Of a stretch of DNA of 64,000 bases, positions 16,926 to 25,582 are shown piece by piece. The notes under the pieces are model-generated. The model worked only from the letters and a program-made list of their open reading frames with translations. It made no database searches and was not told where the DNA came from. The position numbers and the translations under genes were made by a program. The DNA comes from Bacillota bacterium (lineage in GTDB: Bacteria; Bacillota; Clostridia; DSM-8532), in NCBI GenBank assembly GCA_023411795.1, contig JAEYOK010000028.1, forward strand, positions 1-64,000, given 5' to 3'. How positions within the stretch are numbered: position 1 is the stretch's first letter; each line of letters begins with the position of its first letter.

Positions 16926-18836
16926 ATGATACAAATTACACTTAAAGATGGAAGCGTTAAGTCCTATGAAAGCGGAAGCACCATATTGGATATCGCAAAG
17001 GATATTAGCGAAGGTCTTGCTCGAGTAGCGTTAGCCGGAGAAGTAAACGGCGAACTGAAAGATTTAAGAACAGCACTAAATGAAGATTGCGATCTTAATC
17101 TTCTCACATTTGACAGTGAGGGAGGAAAACACACTTATTGGCATACGGCATCACATATTATGGCCCAGGCTGTAAGGAAGCTTTTCCCCAGCGTAAAGCT
17201 GGCTATAGGTCCTGCTGTAGACAATGGATTCTATTATGATTTCGATTTAGACAAAACCTTTACTCCCGAAGACATGCTTGCCATTGAAAAGGAAATGCAG
17301 AATATAATTAAGGAAGATCTAGCCATTGAGAGGTTTACCTTACCTAGGGATAAAGCCCTTGAGCTTATGAAGGATGAGCCTTACAAGGTTGAGCTTATAA
17401 AGGATCTTCCCGAGGATGCGGAAATATCATTCTATAAACAGGGCGATTTTACCGACCTATGCGCAGGACCCCATTTGCTGTCAACTGGAAAGGTCAAGGC
17501 TGTAAAGCTTATGCAGCTTGCAGGTGCTTATTGGAGAGGCAGCGAAAAGAATAAGATGCTTCAAAGAATATATGGTACCGCTTTCCCGAAGACAAGCCAA
17601 CTTGAAGAATATCTGAAAATGCTTGAAGAAGCTGAAAAGCGTGACCACAGACGTCTGGGTAAGGAATTGGATTTATTCTCCTTTGACGAGGAAGTGGGAC
17701 CCGGTCTTGTCCTATGGCATCCTAAGGGAGCTCGTGTCAGAATGCACATTGAGGATTTCTGGAGAAAACAACATATTAAAAATGGTTATGATATTGTCAA
17801 CACACCTCATATAGGACGCGGACAGCTTTGGGAAACATCAGGGCATCTGGGCTTCTATAAGGAAAGTATGTATTCGGCTATGGACGTAGACGGACAGGAT
17901 TTCTATGCTAAGCCTATGAACTGTCCGTTCCATATCGCTATATATAATAGTAAACTGCATTCCTATCGCGATTTACCATATAGATGGGCTGAACTGGGTA
18001 CAGTTTACCGTTACGAGAAAAGCGGTGCACTCCATGGATTATTGAGAGTCAGGGGCTTTACTCAGGATGATGCTCACCTTTTCTGTGCACCGGAACAAAT
18101 GCCTGCCGAGATTCGCAGGGTATTGAGATTCTGTCTTTATATGCTTAATGAGTTTGGGTTTAAGGAGTATAAAATTTATGTATCAACAAAACCCAAGGAG
18201 AAATTTGTTGGCGATGAGAGTATGTGGGCTGAGGCAACTAAGGCCTTAAAGGAAGCTGTTTTAGCCGAAGGTTTGGAATGTGACGTTGACGAAGGTGGCG
18301 GTGCCTTCTATGGCCCTAAAATTGATATTAAAATCAAGGATGCCCTTAACCGTGAATGGCAGTGTTCCACAATACAATTTGATTTTAATGAACCCGAACG
18401 TTTTGATATGACTTATGTTGCCGCCGACGGAACCAAGCGCCGTCCTTATATGATTCACAGAGCACTTCTGGGATCTATTGAAAGGTTCTTTGGAGTATTG
18501 CTTGAGCACTATGCCGGAGCTTTCCCCGTTTGGCTGGCTCCTGTTCAGGCGAAAATCATTCCTATTCTTGACAAACATCACGAATTTGCGGAACAGGTGG
18601 CTGCAAAATTAAGAGATATGGATGTGGATGTTGAGATTGACACCCGTAATGAAAAGATTGGATTTAAGATTCGTGAAGCTCAGCTTGAGAAGGTTCCATA
18701 TATGCTAGTTATAGGCGATAAGGAACTTGAAAATAAGGCAGTTGCTGTAAGATCCAGAAAAGATGGAGATTTGGGCTCTATGGATGTGGATGCCTTTGTT
18801 GCAAAAATCGTAGAGGAAATAAGAACCAGAGCATAG
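16926..18836 (+). CDS. thrS: Threonyl-tRNA synthetase
   Basis: A 636-residue class II synthetase with all expected parts: TGS domain (1-60), second additional/editing domain with HTASHIMAQAVRKLF (zinc-like His residues) and CAGPH, the catalytic core with class II motifs (YRYEKSGALHGLLRVRGFTQDDAH, and MIHRALLGSIERFFGVLLEH near the end of the core) and a C-terminal anticodon-binding domain. It charges and proofreads tRNA-Thr. AAAGGAG lies close to the ATG. Expression is governed by the T-box immediately upstream. Confidence 0.98.
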   Translation: MIQITLKDGSVKSYESGSTILDIAKDISEGLARVALAGEVNGELKDLRTALNEDCDLNLLTFDSEGGKHTYWHTASHIMAQAVRKLFPSVKLAIGPAVDNGFYYDFDLDKTFTPEDMLAIEKEMQNIIKEDLAIERFTLPRDKALELMKDEPYKVELIKDLPEDAEISFYKQGDFTDLCAGPHLLSTGKVKAVKLMQLAGAYWRGSEKNKMLQRIYGTAFPKTSQLEEYLKMLEEAEKRDHRRLGKELDLFSFDEEVGPGLVLWHPKGARVRMHIEDFWRKQHIKNGYDIVNTPHIGRGQLWETSGHLGFYKESMYSAMDVDGQDFYAKPMNCPFHIAIYNSKLHSYRDLPYRWAELGTVYRYEKSGALHGLLRVRGFTQDDAHLFCAPEQMPAEIRRVLRFCLYMLNEFGFKEYKIYVSTKPKEKFVGDESMWAEATKALKEAVLAEGLECDVDEGGGAFYGPKIDIKIKDALNREWQCSTIQFDFNEPERFDMTYVAADGTKRRPYMIHRALLGSIERFFGVLLEHYAGAFPVWLAPVQAKIIPILDKHHEFAEQVAAKLRDMDVDVEIDTRNEKIGFKIREAQLEKVPYMLVIGDKELENKAVAVRSRKDGDLGSMDVDAFVAKIVEEIRTRA

Positions 18837-18840
18837 AAAA

Positions 18841-19014
18841 TAGCATTAAATTGCTATCAAAATTTATGGTATAAGAACCTCACCCGTTACCGAAATCTTC
18901 GATTTCGAACGGGTCCCGAGAGCCTTGAATCATTAAATTTTTAACTGCTTTGCAGTTATCTGCCGTCTTCGACGGCAGATAGCAATGAATTGCTATCAAA
19001 ATTTATGGTATAAT
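18841..19014. repeat. 35-bp direct repeats enclosing three tight hairpins
   Basis: Two 35-bp copies (18841-18875 and 18980-19014, 32 of 35 identical) both contain TAGCA...TTGCTA and TATGGTATAA. Between them lie three hairpins with 3-nt loops: CGAAATC-TTC-GATTTCG extended by ACCCGTT/AACGGGT (18882-18914), TAACTGC-TTT-GCAGTTA (18942-18958) and a perfect ATCTGCCGTC-TTC-GACGGCAGAT (18958-18980). The second copy supplies an extended -10 (TGGTATAAT, 19006-19014) for holA. It could be a small duplicated regulatory segment, a structured RNA or the remains of a repeat element. Confidence 0.8.
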
Positions 19015-19046
19015 AAACCCCTGATGAATTAATCGGGGGTTTTTTT
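19015..19046 (+). terminator. Terminator abutting the holA start codon
   Basis: An 11-bp stem AAACCCCTGAT / ATCGGGGGTTT with a 6-nt loop and a seven-T run (19040-19046) ends exactly at the holA ATG. It would end thrS transcripts. The GGGGG of its second arm (19035-19039) is also the only ribosome-site-like sequence for holA, 7 bases from the ATG. Confidence 0.85.
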
Positions 19047-20177
19047 ATGGCCGGGAAAAGCTATGGTTCAAAAAGCTATGATAATGACGTTAATAAAGAG
19101 AGCTTGGACAAGATAAAAGAGCAATTGAAAAGCAAAAACTTGTCCAGGGCTTATCTTTTTCATGGCAACGAACCCTTTTTGATTGACTATTATGTAGGCG
19201 ACATAAAGAAACTAATTCTTGAAAATGATAATCAGAGCCTTAATTTATCAAGCTTTGAGAATAAAATAAATATCGATGATGTCATCGATGCGTGTGACAC
19301 TTTTCCCATATTCGCTGAAAGGAAGCTTGTTATTGTCAAAAACTCAGGCTTATTCTACAGTAAAGCAAAGAAAAATACTGCTGCCAGTGAGGAAGAGGAT
19401 AAACCGGAAGATGAGGATTCAGAACCTGAACAAAGTGTATCTTCCGGCAGTAGAGCCCAGGAAGCATTAAGTGAGTATATTCCTGAAATTCCTGAAACCA
19501 CATGTCTCGTTTTTATAGAGAGTAATGTAGATAAAAGACTTAAAGCATATAAACAACTTGCCAAGTATGGAACAGTTCTAGAGTTTAATCGTAATAAGCC
19601 CAAATATCTTGTGCCATGGGTTATTAAGGGCATGAATTCAGTGGGTAAGCTAATAACCGATGAAGCAGCGGAGTACCTTGTGGCTATATGCGACCCGGAT
19701 ATGTATACATTAAGAAACGAGATATTTAAATTGTCGTCCTATGTCGGAGAACGAAAAGAAGTTACAATAGAGGATGTGAAGCTTCTGGCAATACCGACAA
19801 TTAAAAGCGTTATATTTGACCTTTTAGATGCTGTTGCACGAAAGAATATTCAAAGAGCTCTTATTATTCTGGATGATATTCTTACCCTTAAAGAACCCGA
19901 ACAAAAAATACTAGCGATGCTTTCTAAACAGACAGGAGAATTACTAAAATTAAAGCTACTCATGGAAGACAGGGCCTCTCAGACCGAGATAAACCAGTAT
20001 TTTCAGGGCAAGCACCCGTATGCAATGAAGGTTATGACAGAACAGGCAAGAAGTATGGATATGAATTATCTTAAGATTCTTTTAAAAAGTTTAATGGAAG
20101 CTGAAGCAAGCTATAAGAAGGGACTTATAGAGCCAAGATTAGCTCTGGAATTACTGTTAGAAAATATTAGCATTTAA
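19047..20177 (+). CDS. holA: DNA polymerase III delta subunit
   Basis: A 376-residue clamp-loader delta subunit that opens the sliding clamp. Recognisable parts are NLSRAYLFHGNEPFLIDYYV at the start of the AAA-like domain, FAERKLVIVKNSGLF, and the C-terminal helical collar with LLDAVARKNIQRALIILDDIL. A low-complexity acidic insert of about 35 residues (about 110-145) is longer than in typical homologs. There is an N-terminal extension of roughly 20 residues; no better-placed ATG is available. In many firmicutes holA precedes rpsT, which is not present here. Confidence 0.9.
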   Translation: MAGKSYGSKSYDNDVNKESLDKIKEQLKSKNLSRAYLFHGNEPFLIDYYVGDIKKLILENDNQSLNLSSFENKINIDDVIDACDTFPIFAERKLVIVKNSGLFYSKAKKNTAASEEEDKPEDEDSEPEQSVSSGSRAQEALSEYIPEIPETTCLVFIESNVDKRLKAYKQLAKYGTVLEFNRNKPKYLVPWVIKGMNSVGKLITDEAAEYLVAICDPDMYTLRNEIFKLSSYVGERKEVTIEDVKLLAIPTIKSVIFDLLDAVARKNIQRALIILDDILTLKEPEQKILAMLSKQTGELLKLKLLMEDRASQTEINQYFQGKHPYAMKVMTEQARSMDMNYLKILLKSLMEAEASYKKGLIEPRLALELLLENISI

Positions 20178-20227
20178 CATATGTTTAACACCTCCTTGAT
20201 TTTCTCATAATAGTGTCGAGCTATAGT
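20174..20227 (+). promoter_or_regulatory. PhoP box and promoter of the pst operon
   Basis: Three hexamers stand exactly 11 bases apart: TTAACA (20174-20179), TTAACA (20185-20190) and TTGATT (20196-20201), followed by a -10-like TATAGT (20222-20227). This matches the Bacillus PhoP direct-repeat box TT(A/T/C)ACA-N5 placed over the -35 region, which normally replaces a -35 element. The first hexamer overlaps the holA stop codon. The regulator would be the PhoB/PhoP-like protein encoded at 23854. Confidence 0.75.
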
Positions 20228-20261
20228 ATGTTTGTATGAGAAATGAAAGGAGAAATAATTG

Positions 20262-21152
20262 ATGATTTTGAATAGAAAAATAGCAGCCATAGGCCTTGCG
20301 GCCTTAATTATTCCAGGGCTTATAGCATGTGGTAAAACCTTGATAGAGCCCGAATCCGATCAGCCGTCAACTAACACTGCTTCTAAAATCTCGGCAACTC
20401 CCTCATCTAAACCTAGAAAAAATCTATCTGGTAAACTTCTTATAGAAGGTTCAACATCAGTTCAAAAAATATTCCAGGAATTAATTGATACCTTTATGGC
20501 AAAGAACCCAAAGGTAGTTATTGAATATATGGGTGACGGATCAAGTGCAGGTATCAAAGCAGTAATATCAGGAACAGCTAATATCGGAACAGCCTCCAGA
20601 GCAGTGAAAGACGAGGAGAAAAGCCAAGGCCTTGAGGTGTTCAAAATGGCCGATGATGCGATTGCAGTAATAGTTAACCCGGCGAATAAAGTTAAAGATC
20701 TTACAAAGGATCAGATTGCTAAAATCTATAAAAAAGAAATTACCAATTGGAAAGATGTCGGTGGTAAAGATTCTGCCGTTGTAGTTGTAGCTCGTGATGC
20801 CGCATCGGGAACCAGAGAAGCATTTGAAACCATATTTGGTGTTGCAGAAGAGGTTAAGGCTGATCAGGAAGCCGCTAAAACAGGTGAAGTTAAAACAGTA
20901 GTAGCGCAGAATCCAAACGCAATCGGATATATTTCGTTAGCATACTCTGATAAAACAGTGAATAATATAGTAATTGACGGCATGGTAGCTTCTAGCGAAA
21001 ACGTAGTAAGTGGTTCATATACAATAAAACGTCCTTTCAATATGGTTACTAAGGGTCAGCCGGACGAACTGGAACAGGCATTCATAGACTTTGTTTTCTC
21101 CGATGAAGGCGCAAAAATCATAGCAAAGGAAGCAATTCCTGCACGCCGTTAA
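20262..21152 (+). CDS. pstS: Phosphate ABC transporter substrate-binding lipoprotein PstS
   Basis: A 296-residue phosphate-binding lipoprotein. The signal peptide ends in the lipobox LIAC (Cys23), followed by a Ser/Thr/Pro-rich linker. Phosphate-binding elements are EGSTSVQK, GDGSSAGIKAV, GTANIGTASRAVKDEE and RDAASGTREAFE. It captures phosphate outside the membrane for PstC/PstA/PstB. The ATG at 20262 has AAAGGAGA 10-13 bases upstream; a TTG one codon earlier is possible. First gene of the pst operon behind a PhoP box. Confidence 0.96.
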   Translation: MILNRKIAAIGLAALIIPGLIACGKTLIEPESDQPSTNTASKISATPSSKPRKNLSGKLLIEGSTSVQKIFQELIDTFMAKNPKVVIEYMGDGSSAGIKAVISGTANIGTASRAVKDEEKSQGLEVFKMADDAIAVIVNPANKVKDLTKDQIAKIYKKEITNWKDVGGKDSAVVVVARDAASGTREAFETIFGVAEEVKADQEAAKTGEVKTVVAQNPNAIGYISLAYSDKTVNNIVIDGMVASSENVVSGSYTIKRPFNMVTKGQPDELEQAFIDFVFSDEGAKIIAKEAIPARR

Positions 21153-21200
21153 TAAAAGTATTAGCCGAGGTGGTACTTATAGAAAGACGGAGAGTAAAAA

Positions 21201-22094
21201 ATGAAAGATGCATTTGTGTTGAAATATAAGAAACCTGTTACATATGAGAAGGCGATAGAGCTGGTCTTTGCTTTTTCGGCATTTATGATGATTGCCTCAG
21301 TAATCGTTATTTGTATTTACATATTTATAGCCGGTGTGCCTCCAATTATAAAAATTGGCATTCCTGAATTCATCTTAGGCACGCAATGGACTCCAACATA
21401 TAAAAATCCTCAATATGGAATATTACCTATGATTCTGGCATCGGTATTTGGTATGTTAGGAGCAATCGCCATAGGAGTTCCTGTTGGTATTTTTACAGCC
21501 ATAATGCTTGCCGAAATAGCACCTAAACCGATTGCGAGTATTTTAAAATCAGCAATAGAGCTGTTGGCCGGGATACCTTCAGTTGTCTATGGCTTCTTTG
21601 GGTTGACTGTTATCGTTCCATTTATTCGGGTAAACCTCGGTAGCCCAACTGGGACAAGCCTCCTGGCTATGATAATTATTCTGTCGGTAATGGTTCTTCC
21701 CACAATAGTTAACATAACTGAAAATTCATTAAGAGCTGTGCCTGCTGAATACAAAGAAGGTTCGCTGGCTCTGGGAGCCTCGAGAATAGAGACCATATTT
21801 AAAGTCATGATACCGGCTGCCAAATCAGGAATCATGTCCTCAATAGTATTAGGAATGGGGAGAGCTATCGGAGAAACCATGGCTGTTATAATGGTTTGCG
21901 GAAATATCGCGCACATGCCTAAAAATCTATTAAGCACTGTTAGCCCTATGACTGCCACAATTGCAAAGGACATGTCCTATGCAGGACCCTTTCATCAGTC
22001 GGTTTTATTTGGCATAGGGGTAATTTTGTTTATATTCATCATTGCCTTGAATCTTGTATTAACTGCACTGGTTAATAAATCAGTGAAGCATTAA
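21201..22094 (+). CDS. pstC: Phosphate ABC transporter permease PstC
   Basis: A 297-residue inner-membrane permease with six predicted membrane spans. The first and largest is FAFSAFMMIASVIVICIYIFI; the EAA-like cytoplasmic loop is EYKEGSLALGASRIETIFKVMIPAAKSGI read in parts around residues 188-216. It forms the channel with PstA. It lies 48 bases after pstS and 17 before pstA. Confidence 0.95.
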   Translation: MKDAFVLKYKKPVTYEKAIELVFAFSAFMMIASVIVICIYIFIAGVPPIIKIGIPEFILGTQWTPTYKNPQYGILPMILASVFGMLGAIAIGVPVGIFTAIMLAEIAPKPIASILKSAIELLAGIPSVVYGFFGLTVIVPFIRVNLGSPTGTSLLAMIIILSVMVLPTIVNITENSLRAVPAEYKEGSLALGASRIETIFKVMIPAAKSGIMSSIVLGMGRAIGETMAVIMVCGNIAHMPKNLLSTVSPMTATIAKDMSYAGPFHQSVLFGIGVILFIFIIALNLVLTALVNKSVKH

Positions 22095-22111
22095 GGGGGG
22101 CAAATGAGCAA

Positions 22112-23014
22112 ATGAGCAAAAAGAGAAAGCTTAACGACTTGATCTTAAAAGGGCTTATTTGGATATTTTCACTTGTAACTATCGGCTTTCTAGCGTGGAT
22201 GATTCTTTACATAGTGTCCAAAGGCATGTCGGGTATCAGTTGGGAATTTATATCGAGCGAATATAATCTCTACAGGGATAAAACCGGGATATTACCAATG
22301 ATTGTGGGTACTCTGGTCTTGGTGATAACTACCTTGATGATATCTGTACCAATCGGAATATCAGCGGCTATTTTTCTTACCGAATATGCAAAACAGGGGT
22401 ATTGGGTTAGGCTTATCAGATTTGCTACCGAAAGTCTTGCGGGTATACCATCCATAATATACGGATTATTCGGATACATTTTTTTTAAAGATGTACTTAA
22501 CCTAGGCTTCTCAATTGCATCGGGTGCTCTTACCCTGAGCATAATGGTTCTTCCTATAATAGTGAGGACCACTGAAGAAGCCCTATTATCAGTGAATCCT
22601 GGTTATAAAGAGGGTAGCCTGGCACTGGGAGCGTCAAGACTTCAGACCATTTTTAAGGTAATTCTGCCTAGTGCCATACCCGGTATTTTAACTGCGGTTA
22701 TTCTAAGTATGGGTCGAGTTATAGGAGAGTCCGCCGCTGTCATTTATACTGTGGGTTCGGTTCCGAAAATACCCGGTATAAGCCGGCTTCTTACCAGCAG
22801 TGTAAGAACATTATCAGTTCACCTGTATGTTGTTGCTTTAGAGGAGGCCGATTTCGTCAGTGCCTTTGCCACGGGTACTATCTTAATGCTTATTATTGCA
22901 ACATTGAACTTTGTGGCGAACAAAATAGGACGGAATCTGGTTAAAGGGAGAGAGTTATATATTGATGATAAATCATCAAGACGGAGGATGCTAATTGAGG
23001 TAAAAGAGCTATGA
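22112..23014 (+). CDS. pstA: Phosphate ABC transporter permease PstA
   Basis: A 300-residue permease with six predicted spans and the PstA loop GYKEGSLALGASRLQTIFKV near residue 170. The start is unusual: an 8-base duplication creates ATGAGCAAATGAGCAAA, so a three-codon frame (ATG 22104, stop 22113-22115) overlaps the PstA ATG at 22112. A G6 ribosome site lies before both. Its C-terminus overlaps pstB by four bases (ATGA). Confidence 0.95.
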   Translation: MSKKRKLNDLILKGLIWIFSLVTIGFLAWMILYIVSKGMSGISWEFISSEYNLYRDKTGILPMIVGTLVLVITTLMISVPIGISAAIFLTEYAKQGYWVRLIRFATESLAGIPSIIYGLFGYIFFKDVLNLGFSIASGALTLSIMVLPIIVRTTEEALLSVNPGYKEGSLALGASRLQTIFKVILPSAIPGILTAVILSMGRVIGESAAVIYTVGSVPKIPGISRLLTSSVRTLSVHLYVVALEEADFVSAFATGTILMLIIATLNFVANKIGRNLVKGRELYIDDKSSRRRMLIEVKEL

Positions 23015-23775
23015 ATGAAAAAAGAAGGAGCAAAATATCAGTAAAATACCTTACAGTACATTATGGTGAGCATAAAGCATTAAACAATATAAATATGGAA
23101 ATATACGATGGGGAGATCACTGCCCTCATCGGTCCTTCCGGGTGCGGTAAATCTACTTTTCTAAAGACATTAAACCGCATGAATGATCTTATTGAAAATG
23201 TTAAGATTGTAGGTAGTATTAAACTGGATGGTGTAGAAATATTAAAAGGGAATGATGTTGTAGATCTAAGAAAGCGTGTTGGAATGGTATTTCAGAAACC
23301 GAACCCGTTTCCTATGTCCATCTATGATAATGTGGCTTATGGTCCCAGAATACACGGCATTAAAAAAAAGTCGATTCTGGATGGAATAGTCGAGAATAGT
23401 CTTAAGGCTGCAGCATTATGGGATGAAGTATCGGACAGACTTCACAGAAATGCTCTTGGAATATCGGGAGGTCAGCAGCAAAGATTATGTATAGCAAGAA
23501 CACTTGCTACCGATCCGGAAGTAATTCTTATGGATGAGCCCACCTCGGCACTAGACCCCATTTCCACTGCAAAGATTGAGGATTTATGCAAAGAACTGAA
23601 AAAGAAATATACTATAATAATAGTTACTCACAATATGCAACAGGCTGGACGTATTTCAGACAGAACAGCGTTTTTCCTTATGGGTGACTTAGTGGAATAC
23701 AATACGACAGATAATATTTTCATCAGACCCAAGGATGAACGCACTGAGAGGTATATAACCGGAAGATTTGGGTAA
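23011..23775 (+). CDS. pstB: Phosphate ABC transporter ATP-binding protein PstB
   Basis: A 254-residue ABC ATPase that powers phosphate import. Walker A is GPSGCGKST (residues 41-49), Q-loop in VFQKPNPFPMS, signature SGGQQQR, Walker B VILMDEPTSALDP, H-loop THNMQQ. The ATG overlaps the pstA stop, so translation is coupled. No phoU follows, which is unusual for a pst operon. Confidence 0.97.
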   Translation: MNEKRRSKISVKYLTVHYGEHKALNNINMEIYDGEITALIGPSGCGKSTFLKTLNRMNDLIENVKIVGSIKLDGVEILKGNDVVDLRKRVGMVFQKPNPFPMSIYDNVAYGPRIHGIKKKSILDGIVENSLKAAALWDEVSDRLHRNALGISGGQQQRLCIARTLATDPEVILMDEPTSALDPISTAKIEDLCKELKKKYTIIIVTHNMQQAGRISDRTAFFLMGDLVEYNTTDNIFIRPKDERTERYITGRFG

Positions 23776-23853
23776 GGTGTTTTAAACATCATTTGATTAG
23801 GGAAGAAATAAGTAGGTTGCTTAAATGAAGAAAATAATTACAAGGGGGTAACC

Positions 23854-24549
23854 ATGTCGGTAAAACGAAGAATTTATCTGGTTGAGGATGAAACCCATAT
23901 TCAGGAACTTGTCAAGTATAATCTTGAAGCTGATGGTTACAGTGTCAGTGCTTTTGTTGAAGGTGAGGATATGCTGTGCCATTGTGAGTCAATAATACCG
24001 GATATGTTTATCCTTGATTTGATGCTACCGGGTATTGATGGATATGAAATACTGAAAAGAATAAGACAGAATAATATATTAAAAAACCTGCCTGTTATAA
24101 TGCTTACTGCTAAAAGTGAGGAGCTTGACAAGGTGCTCGGCCTTGAGCTTGGAGCTGATGACTACATAACAAAGCCTTTCTCAATAAGGGAATTGACTGC
24201 GAGGGTTAAAAGCTTGTTCAGACGGGCGGATATACCTAGTGCTAGCCCAACTGTCATTATCAATGCAGGGGATATATCAATAAATACTGAGCGCCATGAG
24301 GTATATAATGGCGAGAAGCGCTTAGATCTTACATTGAAGGAGTATGAGCTGCTTAAAATATTGTTACAAAACAGGGGTAAGGTTTTATCAAGGGACTTGC
24401 TTTTGGAAAAGGTTTGGGGATTTGATTATTTTGGTGAGACCCGAACTGTAGATGTCCATATTCGATACCTTAGACAGAAAATTGAGAAGGACGACAGTAA
24501 ACCGGAGTATATTGAGACAGTGAGAGGAGTGGGATACCGATTTATATGA
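23854..24549 (+). CDS. PhoB/PhoP-type response regulator
   Basis: A 231-residue OmpR/PhoB-family regulator. The receiver domain has acidic residues Asp12/Glu11 in VEDETH, phosphorylation site Asp55 (FILDLMLPG) and TAK Lys near residue 107. A winged-helix output domain ends in TVDVHIRYLRQKIEKD and RGVGYRFI. It is 78 bases after pstB with GGGGG before the ATG. It most likely binds the PhoP box in front of pstS and is phosphorylated by the kinase at 26837, which is separated from it by cdaA-cdaR. Confidence 0.92.
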   Translation: MSVKRRIYLVEDETHIQELVKYNLEADGYSVSAFVEGEDMLCHCESIIPDMFILDLMLPGIDGYEILKRIRQNNILKNLPVIMLTAKSEELDKVLGLELGADDYITKPFSIRELTARVKSLFRRADIPSASPTVIINAGDISINTERHEVYNGEKRLDLTLKEYELLKILLQNRGKVLSRDLLLEKVWGFDYFGETRTVDVHIRYLRQKIEKDDSKPEYIETVRGVGYRFI

Positions 24550-24603
24550 AGTTCTAACTGTCAAAGTCATGATAAAACAAGCTTATTTGTGCATATCGCT
24601 TTA

Positions 24604-24632
24604 TTGCATTTATCAATGTTAGAGGATATAAT
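24604..24632 (+). promoter_or_regulatory. Promoter of the cdaA operon
   Basis: TTGCAT (24604-24609), 17 bases, TATAAT (24627-24632), 71 bases ahead of cdaA. It gives the cdaA-cdaR-kinase-deaminase genes a start independent of the pst promoter. Confidence 0.7.
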
Positions 24633-24703
24633 TTATTGTAGCAAATAAAGTTACAGCATATAAAACATGGAATAAATTAATAAAAGATGATGGGAGTAAG
24701 CGT

Positions 24704-25582
24704 GTGCCTGTTACGTTAGGTGACATATTTAGTTATATCATTAATTTTTTAGGGCTCAATGGTCCGTTGGATATACTCAGAATGCTGATTGAAGTATCCT
24801 TGGTTTCATATGTCATCTATAAAGGTATTCAACTTGTCCGTGAAACACGCGCTATTCAACTAGTTAAAGGACTCATATTTATCCTAATATTCACTAAATT
24901 TTCAGAAATACTTGGGTTAAAAACTATAGCATATCTTTTACAGGGTGCTATACAACTCTTTGGATTCGGCTTGATTGTGCTATTCCAGCCTGAACTTAGA
25001 AGGGCTTTAGAGAAACTTGGAAGCAGTGGTTTTCAGGATATAATACTCAGGAAGACCGATGAGGACAGGGTTAAAACCATATCTGCCATTGAATCTATTG
25101 TTCAGGCCTGCACCTCATTATCTCAGGATTATATAGGTGCACTTATCATAATTGAAAGAGTGACAAAAATCGGAGATATAGTTAACACGGGAACACAAAT
25201 GGATGCAATGCTATCCAGTGAGCTTCTGGTAAATATCTTTACTCCAAAGACCCCATTACATGATGGAGCTGTTATTATTCGAGATAACACTATTAAAGCT
25301 GCTGCGTGTTACCTTCCCCTCACACAAAACGCCGGATTGAGCAGAGAATTGGGAACACGACATCGAGCTGCTTTAGGAATAACGGAGGTATCTGATGCCA
25401 TTGCAGTAGTTGTTTCAGAGGAATCCGGGAAGATTTCATATGCCCATAGCGGAGGTCTAACAAGAAATCTAACTCCTGATTTTCTTAGAAAGGCGCTGAC
25501 CAAATTCTTACTTGAGAAAGATACTGACAGGAAGCTTTTTCCATTCAGAAAGGTGAAGCAGAATGAACAAGCTGATAAATAG
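24704..25582 (+). CDS. cdaA: Diadenylate cyclase CdaA
   Basis: A 292-residue membrane c-di-AMP synthase. Three hydrophobic segments in the first 85 residues anchor it; the DAC domain has the DGA motif at residues 187-189 (HDGAVIIRD) and RHR at 219-221 (GTRHRAALGI). It joins two ATP into c-di-AMP, which controls potassium and osmolyte uptake and wall homeostasis. The start is GTG with GGGAG seven bases upstream. It overlaps cdaR by 20 bases. The usual third gene glmM is not here. Confidence 0.95.
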   Translation: MPVTLGDIFSYIINFLGLNGPLDILRMLIEVSLVSYVIYKGIQLVRETRAIQLVKGLIFILIFTKFSEILGLKTIAYLLQGAIQLFGFGLIVLFQPELRRALEKLGSSGFQDIILRKTDEDRVKTISAIESIVQACTSLSQDYIGALIIIERVTKIGDIVNTGTQMDAMLSSELLVNIFTPKTPLHDGAVIIRDNTIKAAACYLPLTQNAGLSRELGTRHRAALGITEVSDAIAVVVSEESGKISYAHSGGLTRNLTPDFLRKALTKFLLEKDTDRKLFPFRKVKQNEQADK

